From positions 1 through 55,913 of the forward strand of contig NZ_LQXO02000030.1 of the NCBI RefSeq assembly GCF_001639065.2: a stretch of 55,913 nt of DNA, read 5' to 3'. Origin of the DNA: Vibrio barjaei. Its GTDB lineage: Bacteria > Pseudomonadota > Gammaproteobacteria > Enterobacterales > Vibrionaceae. Positions 48,767 to 55,913 of the stretch are shown piece after piece. The notes below the pieces were generated by a model that was not told the DNA's origin, did no database searches, and saw only the letters and a program-made list of their open reading frames with translations. The position numbers were made by a program, and so were the translations under genes. Positions within the stretch are counted from its first letter, which is position 1. Each line of letters begins with the position of its first letter.

Positions 48767-49270
48767 ATGGATAATACCCAGCAGATATATTTGACCAATG
48801 TTGCCCTACTCAATGAGCATGTTATTTCATTTAACCAGTGGCAACATGAGCCTATTCTCGACTTTGCCACCGATGAACGAATTGCCAAAGAGTTAGGATG
48901 GACAGGCACTCATAGTAAGAGTCTATTTTTGAAGAAGAAAGGAGGCGGGTTTGCACTCTTTCTCACCGATAAAGATACCCGACTCGACAAAGCTCTGTTG
49001 AAGAAAGCAGTTGGGAAGCGTACTTCAATTTGCAGCAACGAGGATATGACTGAACAAGTAGGTTGTGTACCAGGAGCAGTCTGTCCTATTGGGTTACCAG
49101 AAGAGATAATGATTGTCGTCGATAAGGCTCTGTATTCAGCTCAGGAAGTCTTATACACACCGGGTTTACCTGAATGGACTTTCGGTTTGTCAGGAACAGA
49201 TTTACAGCGAGTCCTGTATCTGCTGCCCAATGACATCATAGAAATAGACATGAAAAAAGGTGAAGCATAA
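48767..49270 (+). CDS. YbaK/ProXp-family aminoacyl-tRNA deacylase domain protein, linked to argO
   Basis: 167 residues. The catalytic lysine is probably Lys51 (GTHSKSLFLKKKGG), and the substrate-loop motif reads CVPGAVCPIGL near residues 100-110. The C-terminal GLPEWTFGLSGTDLQRVL also fits the prolyl-tRNA-synthetase-associated (ProXp) group. It begins two bases after argO, so it should be cotranscribed and under ArgP. Its tRNA target is unknown. The 3' end is part of a terminator whose loop is the stop codon. Confidence 0.85.
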   Translation: MDNTQQIYLTNVALLNEHVISFNQWQHEPILDFATDERIAKELGWTGTHSKSLFLKKKGGGFALFLTDKDTRLDKALLKKAVGKRTSICSNEDMTEQVGCVPGAVCPIGLPEEIMIVVDKALYSAQEVLYTPGLPEWTFGLSGTDLQRVLYLLPNDIIEIDMKKGEA

Positions 49271-49291
49271 TGCTTCACCTTTTGCTTTTTT
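49254..49291. terminator. Bidirectional terminator with the stop codon in its loop
   Basis: AAAAGGTGAAGCA-TAA-TGCTTCACCTTTT. The loop TAA is the stop of the YbaK-family gene (49268-49270). T-runs exist on both strands, so it also ends mscS from the other side. Confidence 0.88.
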
Positions 49292-49307
49292 GACAATAAA
49301 ACGCTAA

Positions 49308-50174
49308 TTAGCTCTCAACTTTGTTCAAATGAACATCCATCTGAGGGAATGGAATTTCGATGCCTTCTGCATCTAGTGCTTCTTTGATTGCTTGAAGTGA
49401 ATCAAAATACACATCCCAATACTGCTCGGTACGAACCCAAGGACGTACGACAAAGTTTACTGAAGAATCTGCAAGGGCTACGACACCAATCGTAGTACCT
49501 GGTTCTTTTAGAATGCGCTCATCTGCCTCTAGTGTTCTGCGAATCACTTCTTGAGTCTTCTTCAGATCTGCACCGTAAGAGACACCGATAACATGGTCGA
49601 TACGACGTGTGGCATGACGAGAGTAGTTCGTGATTGGTGAGCCAATAACCGAGGCGTTAGGCACAACAACCATCTTATTGTCTGGCGTGGTAAGAATCGT
49701 TTGGAAGATTTGAATAGAGTCTACTGAACCAGCTACTCCACCGATCTCGACATAGTCGCCCGATTTGAAAGGACGGAACCCCACAATCAAGACACCCGCA
49801 GCAAAGTTTGATAGTGAACCTTGCAGTGCTAGACCGATGGCTAAACCAGCAGCACCAATTACCGCTACCACTGACGCAGTTTGAACACCAATTCGGCTTA
49901 ACGCAGCAATTAAAACAATAACGAATAACGTGTAGCGAACAATACCGTGGATAAACTCAACTACAGCCTTATCCATTTTCTTCTTATGCAGCAGTTTAGA
50001 AACGCTATTAGCCACCGCTTTTACAACGATGTTACCAATAAACAGAATCAGAATAGCTGAAATGATATTCACGCCATATTGAACAAGTAAATCGGAGTTG
50101 TTGGTTAACCACTGCTCCGCTTTTGACAATCCATCCACAATAGGTGCTTGGATATCAACTGACTCATTGGCCAT
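49308..50174 (-). CDS. mscS: Small-conductance mechanosensitive channel
   Basis: 288 residues. Three N-terminal membrane helices end in the glycine/alanine-rich pore helix (IGAAGLAIGLALQGSLSNFA, near residues 92-112), followed by the beta domain (GFRPFKSGDYVEIGG) and the cytoplasmic vestibule. It opens under membrane tension and releases solutes on osmotic downshock. It lies between argO and fbaA, as in E. coli. Confidence 0.94.
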   Translation of the reverse strand: MANESVDIQAPIVDGLSKAEQWLTNNSDLLVQYGVNIISAILILFIGNIVVKAVANSVSKLLHKKKMDKAVVEFIHGIVRYTLFVIVLIAALSRIGVQTASVVAVIGAAGLAIGLALQGSLSNFAAGVLIVGFRPFKSGDYVEIGGVAGSVDSIQIFQTILTTPDNKMVVVPNASVIGSPITNYSRHATRRIDHVIGVSYGADLKKTQEVIRRTLEADERILKEPGTTIGVVALADSSVNFVVRPWVRTEQYWDVYFDSLQAIKEALDAEGIEIPFPQMDVHLNKVES

Positions 50175-50368
50175 ATTGTTTACCTCTTGAAAGTATAAAT
50201 AGTGCGAAGCGAACCTTAGCTAATACCACTGTACTATTAGCAAAGGTGCACTTGGTGAGATGCATTGAGAGTATGAATACCAATACACATTACTTAACAA
50301 AAGGTTACGCAAACATATGCGTTTATGCCAGTTTTTTTAAGCACAATCACATAATTTTCATCAGACAT

Positions 50369-50399
50369 AAAAAAAGCCGCTCTAAAGAGCGACTTTTTT
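50369..50399 (-). terminator. Terminator of fbaA
   Basis: AAGTCGCTCT-TT-AGAGCGGCTT on the minus strand, with one mismatch, followed by a T-run. It closes the epd-pgk-fbaA cluster. Confidence 0.83.
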
Positions 50400-50435
50400 C
50401 ATCTTACTATCAGTTAAATCTTATACGATTTACTC

Positions 50436-51512
50436 TTATAGTACGTCGATAGCGTTTAGGTCAGCGAATGCTTTCTCTAGACGAGCAACCATTGAAGATT
50501 GACCAGCACGTAGCCATACGCGTGGGTCGTAGTACTTCTTGTTTGGCGCATCTTCACCAGTTGGGTTACCGATTTGACCTTGTAGGTAATCGTGGTTCTC
50601 AGCTTCGTAAGAACGGATACCATCCCAAGTTGCCCACTGTGTATCAGTATCGATGTTCATTTTGATAACACCGTAGCCGATAGACTCTTGGATTTCTGCT
50701 TCAGTAGAACCAGAACCACCGTGGAATACGAAGTTTAGAGCGTTAGGTGCAATACCGAACTTCTCTGCACAGTATGCTTGAGAGTCACGTAGGATAGTCG
50801 GAGTTAGAACAACGTTACCTGGCTTGTAAACACCGTGTACGTTACCGAAAGAAGCAGCGATAGTGAAACGTGGGCTAACAGCGTTTAGTTTCTCGTATGC
50901 GTATGCTACGTCTTCTGGAGAAGTGTAAAGCTCAGATGCGTCCATGTGAGAGTTATCAACGCCGTCTTCTTCACCACCAGTACAACCTAGTTCGATCTCA
51001 AGAGTCATGCCCATTTTCGCCATGCGAGCTAGGTACTTGGCAGAGATTTCGATGTTCTCTTCTAGAGACTCTTCAGAAAGGTCGATCATGTGAGAAGAGA
51101 ATAGTGGCTTACCAGTTTGAGCGAAGAACTCTTCACCCGCATCTAGAAGACCGTCGATCCAAGGTAGAAGTTTCTTAGCAGCGTGGTCAGTGTGAAGGAT
51201 TACTGGGATACCGTAAGATTCAGCAACTGCATGAACGTATTTTGCACCAGCAACTGCACCTAGGATTTGTGCGCCTTGACCTTCAAGCTTAACGCCTTTA
51301 CCAGCGAAGAAGCCAGCACCGCCGTTAGAGAACTGAACAACAACTGGAGCTTTAACTTTAGCTGCTGCTTCAAGAACACCGTTGATAGAGTCAGTGTTAA
51401 CTACGTTTACTGCAGGAAGAGCGAAGTTGTTCTCTTTAGCAACTTCAAATACTTTTTGAACGTCATCGCCAGAGATAACACCTGGTTTTACGAAGTCGAA
51501 GATCTTAGACAT
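50436..51512 (-). CDS. fbaA: Fructose-bisphosphate aldolase, class II
   Basis: 358 residues, standard for E. coli-type FbaA. Zn2+ ligands are in LHTDHAAKKLLPW near residue 107, in ELGCTGGEEDGVDN near 174, and in LNFVFHGGSGSTE near 259. It cleaves fructose 1,6-bisphosphate. It is last in the epd-pgk-fbaA cluster, 136 bases after pgk. Codon usage is strongly biased. Confidence 0.97.
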   Translation of the reverse strand: MSKIFDFVKPGVISGDDVQKVFEVAKENNFALPAVNVVNTDSINGVLEAAAKVKAPVVVQFSNGGAGFFAGKGVKLEGQGAQILGAVAGAKYVHAVAESYGIPVILHTDHAAKKLLPWIDGLLDAGEEFFAQTGKPLFSSHMIDLSEESLEENIEISAKYLARMAKMGMTLEIELGCTGGEEDGVDNSHMDASELYTSPEDVAYAYEKLNAVSPRFTIAASFGNVHGVYKPGNVVLTPTILRDSQAYCAEKFGIAPNALNFVFHGGSGSTEAEIQESIGYGVIKMNIDTDTQWATWDGIRSYEAENHDYLQGQIGNPTGEDAPNKKYYDPRVWLRAGQSSMVARLEKAFADLNAIDVL

Positions 51513-51648
51513 GGAATAAGTCCTATTTTCTGTCGTTTTAAATAAAAATTGGCAATCGTTTGCTCACAATGGGCGGCATTGTATCAAAGTTAATCACCCA
51601 TTGCAGCATAGATAAAAGCGGACCAATAAGCCCGCTCTATAAAGATGA

Positions 51649-52812
51649 TTATGCTTTAGCACGCTCTTCAAGCATTGCTACTGCTGGTAGTACTTTACCT
51701 TCAACGAATTCAAGGAATGCACCGCCACCTGTAGAGATGTAAGAAACGTCAGCTTTGATACCGAACTTGTCGATAGCCGCTAGCGTGTCACCACCACCTG
51801 CTACAGAGAAACCGTCTGATTCAGCGATCGCTTTAGAAATGCCTTCAGTACCTGCTTCGAAGTTCTTGAACTCGAATACACCTACAGGGCCGTTCCATAG
51901 GATAGTTTTAGCATCTTTTAGGATTTTCGCTAGTTCAGCTGTTGAGTCTGGACCTAAGTCAAAAATCATATCGTCGTCTTGAACTTCAGAAACGTGTTTG
52001 ATTTCTGCTTCAGCGTTCTCGTCGAATGCTTTTGCACATGCAACGTCAGTTGCCACTGGAATCGCACACTCATCCATTAGCTTCTTAGCTGTGTCTACTA
52101 GGTCTGCTTCGTAAAGAGACTTACCTACGTTGTGACCCGCAGCTGCGATGAACGTGTTCGCAATACCACCACCAACAACAAGTTGGTCAGCGATTTTAGA
52201 TAGAGATTCAAGAACCGTTAGCTTAGTAGAAACTTTAGAACCACCTACGATAGCAACCATTGGACGAGCAGGCTTGTCCATCGCTTTACCTAGAGCGTCT
52301 AGTTCGTTAGCTAGTAGAGGACCTGCACACGCAACTGGCGCGTTCATGCCAACGCCGTGAGTAGATGCTTGTGCACGGTGAGCGGTACCGAATGCATCCA
52401 TAACGAAGATGTCACATAGTGCTGCGTACTTCTTAGATAGCTCTTCTTCGTTTTTCTTCTCGCCTTTGTTGAAGCGAACGTTTTCAAGAACAACAAGTTC
52501 ACCTGTGTTTAGCTCAAGACCTTCTAGGTAGTCTTTTGCTAGCTTAACTTCGCAATCAAGCGCGTCGTTTAGGTAGTTTACAACTGGTTGTAGAGAGAAC
52601 TCTTCTGCGTACTCGCCTTCAGTAGGACGACCTAGGTGAGACGTAACCATTACTTTAGCACCAGCTTCTAGGCAGTGCTTGATGGTTGGTAGAGACGCTA
52701 GGATACGCGCGTCAGAAGTTACTTTACCGTCTTTTACAGGTACGTTTAGATCCGCACGGATAAATACGCGTTTACCTGCTAGTTCCAGGTCAGTCATCTT
52801 GATTACAGACAT
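51649..52812 (-). CDS. pgk: Phosphoglycerate kinase
   Basis: 387 residues from the ATG at 52812 ([21 protein letters not shown]); an earlier in-frame start at 52827 adds five residues. [13 protein letters not shown] is the substrate-binding N-terminal signature. [13 protein letters not shown] near residue 348 binds nucleotide. It transfers phosphate between 1,3-bisphosphoglycerate and ADP. It lies between epd and fbaA. Confidence 0.97.
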   Translation of the reverse strand: MSVIKMTDLELAGKRVFIRADLNVPVKDGKVTSDARILASLPTIKHCLEAGAKVMVTSHLGRPTEGEYAEEFSLQPVVNYLNDALDCEVKLAKDYLEGLELNTGELVVLENVRFNKGEKKNEEELSKKYAALCDIFVMDAFGTAHRAQASTHGVGMNAPVACAGPLLANELDALGKAMDKPARPMVAIVGGSKVSTKLTVLESLSKIADQLVVGGGIANTFIAAAGHNVGKSLYEADLVDTAKKLMDECAIPVATDVACAKAFDENAEAEIKHVSEVQDDDMIFDLGPDSTAELAKILKDAKTILWNGPVGVFEFKNFEAGTEGISKAIAESDGFSVAGGGDTLAAIDKFGIKADVSYISTGGGAFLEFVEGKVLPAVAMLEERAKA

Positions 52813-52964
52813 GTTTAGTCCTCTCAACTAAAAAATAAATAAAGTTTTTGAAAACCCGGCTTCTTGCCAAGTTTTGTAATTCATCAACTGCTTACTTATA
52901 TTGGGCTTATGAATATTAATTTCAAGCATCAAAATTAATATTTCCCCAAATTGCGCCCTTGATA

Positions 52965-53990
52965 CTACTTGGACGCCTGCATTGCTAAAGCAGTGTCTAA
53001 CATACGATTAGCAAAGCCCCACTCGTTGTCACACCAAACCAACATCTTGACCAAACGACCATCGCTCACTCGGGTCTGTGTCCCATCGACAATGGCACTG
53101 TGCGGGTCATGGTTAAAGTCTATCGAAACCAGCGGTGCTTCAGTATAGTCAACTATGCCGTCTAATGTACACCGAGATGCGTTAATAATGACTTGATTTA
53201 CGTCATTAACTTTCACATTCGTATTTATAGTTACACTTAAATCCATAGCGGTGACGTTAATTGTTGGCACTCTGACAGAAATTGCTTCAAATTTGTTAGA
53301 AAATTTCGGAAAAATGCGTTCAATACCTTTATGCAATTTGGTATCAACAGGAATTATGGAATGGCTCGCTGCACGCGTTCTTCGTAAGTCACTATGATAG
53401 GCATCAATAACTTGTTGGTCATTCATCGCCGAGTGAATAGTGGTAATGGTACCGGAATCGATGCCGAAGGCTTCGTCTAACGCTTGAATGATAGGAACAA
53501 TACAGTTAGTGGTGCAAGAACCGTTAGAAACAATAACCTGATCTTGTGTCAACGAGTCATGATTCACACCATAAATTATAGTGTTATCAAGATCGTGTGA
53601 ACCTGGGTGAGAAAATAGCACTTTTTTAGCACCCGCAGCGATATGTTCTAGACCATCGGCACGACAACCAAACACCCCGGTGCAATCCAATACGATATCA
53701 ACATCCAAATTACGCCATGGCAGTAAATTTATCTCAGCGGAGTGCAAAATTCGAATCGTATCGAACTTGCCATCACAGTGATTAACATACAGGTACTCTT
53801 GATCGTGAGAGATCTTCTTGGCAAATCGCCCATGACTGGTATCGTATTGAAGCAAATGTGCCATCGCTTCAGGTTGAGCAAGCTCGTTGACCGCGACGAC
53901 TTGTATTTTATCGTTTTTGCCGCTTTCATAGATTGCTCGAAGTACATTTCGTCCAATGCGACCAAAGCCATTAATAGCCACTTTTAACAT
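52965..53990 (-). CDS. epd: D-erythrose-4-phosphate dehydrogenase
   Basis: 341 residues of the GAPDH fold. NAD-binding [14 protein letters not shown] starts the protein, and the catalytic Cys is in [12 protein letters not shown] near 154. The Epd-type segments [20 protein letters not shown] and [14 protein letters not shown] ([17 protein letters not shown]) separate it from GapA. It oxidises erythrose 4-phosphate to 4-phosphoerythronate for vitamin B6 synthesis. It heads epd-pgk-fbaA. Confidence 0.94.
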   Translation of the reverse strand: MLKVAINGFGRIGRNVLRAIYESGKNDKIQVVAVNELAQPEAMAHLLQYDTSHGRFAKKISHDQEYLYVNHCDGKFDTIRILHSAEINLLPWRNLDVDIVLDCTGVFGCRADGLEHIAAGAKKVLFSHPGSHDLDNTIIYGVNHDSLTQDQVIVSNGSCTTNCIVPIIQALDEAFGIDSGTITTIHSAMNDQQVIDAYHSDLRRTRAASHSIIPVDTKLHKGIERIFPKFSNKFEAISVRVPTINVTAMDLSVTINTNVKVNDVNQVIINASRCTLDGIVDYTEAPLVSIDFNHDPHSAIVDGTQTRVSDGRLVKMLVWCDNEWGFANRMLDTALAMQASK

Positions 53991-54180
53991 CGCACTACAT
54001 CCTTAGTTCACGTTATGAAGGTGTGCATAGTAACCGATCAACTGTCATTTCGCATTAACAGTTGCGAGACAAGTCTCCAAAACACGCCATCCGCTAAAAG
54101 TTCACTCTGTTACCATGGTCGAGGAGTGCTTCTCACGTGCCATTTAACGGCCTCGTTTTCACTGCACAGGAGGTGTACTC

Positions 54181-54411
54181 ATGTTTACTGGTCAGCATTA
54201 CTGCCAATCATGTAATAAAGAAACTGTTCATAACGAAGTCTTGATACGTAAACCAAGTCGCTATGACAAAGACCCAAAGATCCTTGGTCGAATTAAGTTA
54301 TTGCTACATGCGTTTATCAATGGCGGACACTACTATGATATGGATCGCTATGTCACCTGCCAAACCTGTGGCAGACGCGAGTTGGATAACAAAGGTAGTG
54401 AATTTGAATAG
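54181..54411 (+). CDS. Small four-cysteine (zinc-ribbon-like) protein
   Basis: 76 residues. Two CxxC knuckles, YCQSCNKE near residues 8-11 and VTCQTCGRRE near 60-63, suggest a zinc ribbon. A basic, histidine/tyrosine-bearing middle (KILGRIKLLLHAFINGGHYYDMDRY) separates them. A near-perfect Shine-Dalgarno (AGGAGGTG) precedes the ATG by about six bases, so translation is well supported. I know no function. It is divergent from epd and convergent with tkt. Confidence 0.75.
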   Translation: MFTGQHYCQSCNKETVHNEVLIRKPSRYDKDPKILGRIKLLLHAFINGGHYYDMDRYVTCQTCGRRELDNKGSEFE

Positions 54412-54416
54412 CCATA

Positions 54417-54445
54417 AAAAAGCCGAGCTCTAGAGCTCGGCTTTT
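54417..54445. terminator. Bidirectional terminator between the four-cysteine gene and tkt
   Basis: AAAAGCCGAGCTC-TA-GAGCTCGGCTTTT is an almost perfect palindrome with A and T tails on both strands. Confidence 0.88.
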
Positions 54446-54477
54446 CATTTACTAACATTGCTTATTGAGTCTTCTAA

Positions 54478-55913
54478 TTAAGCAAGCAGTTCTTTTGCTG
54501 TGTTTACAACGTTTTCAGTTGTGAAGCCAAACATCTTGAACAGCTCACCCGCTGGCGCAGATTCACCGAATGTTGTCATGCCGATGATCTTGCCACCGAA
54601 GCCAACATACTTGTACCAGTAATCCGCAATACCTGCTTCAACAGCAAGACGCTTAGTCACTGCCGCTGGAAGAACCGCTTCGCGGTATGCTTCATCTTGC
54701 GCGTCAAATACGTCTGTAGAAGGAAGAGACACTACGCGTACTTTCTTACCTTCAGCCGTCAGTTCAGCGTAAGCATTCGTCGCTAGCTCAACTTCAGAAC
54801 CAGTAGCGATAAGGATAAGCTCTGGAGTACCTTCGCAATCTTTCAGGATGTAACCACCCTTAGCAACATTGGCTAGCTGCTCTGCATCACGATCTTGTTG
54901 TGCAAGATTTTGACGAGAGAAGATGAGTGATGTTGGACCGTCTTTACGCTCAATCGCGTATTTCCAAGCAACCGCAGACTCAACCTGGTCACATGGACGC
55001 CATGTGCTCATGTTTGGTGTCACGCGTAGTGATGCGATTTGCTCAACCGGCTGGTGCGTTGGACCGTCTTCACCCAGACCGATAGAGTCGTGCGTGTAAA
55101 CCTGGATGTTTTGCACTTTCATTAGTGCTGCCATGCGCATTGCGTTACGAGCGTATTCCATGAACATTAGGAATGTTGCACCGTAAGGGACGAAACCACC
55201 GTGCAAAGCAATACCATTAATGATCGCCGTCATACCGAACTCACGTACACCGTAGTGGATGTAGTTACCAGACGCATCGTCAGCCGTTAGAGACTGAGAA
55301 CCAGACCACATGGTTAGGTTTGATGGCGCTAGGTCAGCAGAGCCGCCCATGAATTCTGGAAGCATCTTACCGAACGCTTCTAGCGCGTTTTGAGACGCTT
55401 TACGTGATGCAATGTTTGCTGGATTCGCTTGAAGGTCAGCAATGATCTTGCTTGCTTCTTGCTCCCACTGAGCTGGAAGCTCACCGTTCACACGACGCTT
55501 AAACTCAGCTGCAAGCTCTGGGTAAGCCGCTTCATAAGCTGCTAGCTTCTCGTTCCAAGCTGCTTCTTTTGCGCTACCCGCTTCGTTTGCATCCCACTCT
55601 GCTTTGATGTCAGCAGGGATTTCGAATGGACCGTGTTCCCAACCTAGGAATTCACGTGCTGATGCAATTTCGTCGTGACCTAGTGGTGCACCGTGACAGT
55701 CGTGAGAGCCCGCTTTGTTTGGCGAACCAAAACCGATGATGGTTTTAGTACAGATAAGTGTTGGACGTGGATCCGCTTTTGCCGCTTCAATCGCTGCATT
55801 GATCGCGTCTGCATCGTGACCGTCTACTGCAGGGATTACGTGCCAGCCGTATGCTTCGAAGCGCTTAGGTGTATCGTCAGAGAACCAACCTTCCACTTCA
55901 CCGTCAATAGAGA
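54478..55913 (-). CDS. tkt: Transketolase, 5'-truncated by the window edge
   Basis: At least 472 of the usual ~663 residues; the frame is open to the last base. Visible parts are the end of the thiamine-diphosphate domain, the pyrimidine domain with [18 protein letters not shown] and [22 protein letters not shown], and the C-terminal domain. It moves two-carbon ketol units in the pentose phosphate pathway. It precedes epd in the Vibrio/enterobacterial tkt-epd-pgk-fbaA arrangement, though a small gene intervenes here. Confidence 0.95.
   Translation of the reverse strand, partial: SIDGEVEGWFSDDTPKRFEAYGWHVIPAVDGHDADAINAAIEAAKADPRPTLICTKTIIGFGSPNKAGSHDCHGAPLGHDEIASAREFLGWEHGPFEIPADIKAEWDANEAGSAKEAAWNEKLAAYEAAYPELAAEFKRRVNGELPAQWEQEASKIIADLQANPANIASRKASQNALEAFGKMLPEFMGGSADLAPSNLTMWSGSQSLTADDASGNYIHYGVREFGMTAIINGIALHGGFVPYGATFLMFMEYARNAMRMAALMKVQNIQVYTHDSIGLGEDGPTHQPVEQIASLRVTPNMSTWRPCDQVESAVAWKYAIERKDGPTSLIFSRQNLAQQDRDAEQLANVAKGGYILKDCEGTPELILIATGSEVELATNAYAELTAEGKKVRVVSLPSTDVFDAQDEAYREAVLPAAVTKRLAVEAGIADYWYKYVGFGGKIIGMTTFGESAPAGELFKMFGFTTENVVNTAKELLA

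Overview
This window looks like a conserved chromosomal segment of a marine gammaproteobacterium of the Vibrionaceae, most likely a Vibrio. The reasons are protein sequence character and gene blocks shared with enterobacteria: rpoE-rseABC-lepA-lepB-rnc-era-recO-pdxJ-acpS, barA/varS-rlmD-relA-mazG-pyrG-eno, and epd-pgk-fbaA-mscS-argO-argP-serA-rpiA-6S RNA-zapA. I see no tRNA or rRNA gene, insertion sequence, integrase, CRISPR array or phage gene. The window opens inside a phosphohexomutase gene and closes inside a transketolase gene.

Layout. 1-6.7 kb: phosphohexomutase C-terminus, an Fe(III) ABC importer (fbpABC) behind a promoter overlapped by a Fur-like box, glnK-amtB behind a sigma54 promoter with two NtrC-type sites, and yacL. 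6.8-10.5 kb: a D-glycerate module (CdaR-type activator, GntP-family permease, glycerate kinase). 10.6-14.1 kb: the least ordinary part, an agmatinase-like ureohydrolase, an AraC-family regulator and a divergent Ldh-family oxidoreductase, with a two-turn direct repeat between the divergent ureohydrolase and regulator genes. 14.3-22.0 kb: eno, pyrG, mazG, relA, rlmD. 22.2-25.0 kb: the hybrid sensor kinase BarA/VarS. 25.0-34.2 kb: acpS to rpoE, all on the minus strand, with a sigmaE-type autoregulatory promoter. 34.5-38.5 kb: nadB with a structured leader, ygfX/sdhE, ygfZ and a YbaK-family gene. 38.5-39.4 kb: a long intergenic region with a candidate small RNA and several inverted repeats, then a 68-residue unknown protein. 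39.5-44.7 kb: ubiI, ubiH, ygfB, zapA, 6S RNA, fau, rpiA. 45.0-55.9 kb: serA, a SIMPL protein, argP/argO with a second YbaK-family gene, mscS, the glycolytic cluster fbaA-pgk-epd, a small four-cysteine protein and transketolase.

How the genes work together. Much of the window is central carbon metabolism (eno, pgk, fbaA, epd, tkt, rpiA, glycerate kinase), with links to serine (serA) and PLP (epd, pdxJ) synthesis. Around it sit global regulators: RelA (stringent response), BarA/VarS (Csr cascade), RpoE/RseABC (envelope stress), 6S RNA (RNA polymerase) and GlnK (nitrogen). The most plausible under-described system is the 10.6-14.1 kb ureohydrolase/AraC/Ldh cassette. Second is the candidate sRNA locus at about 38.6-38.8 kb. 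Both are inferred from sequence alone and need homology searches or experiments.
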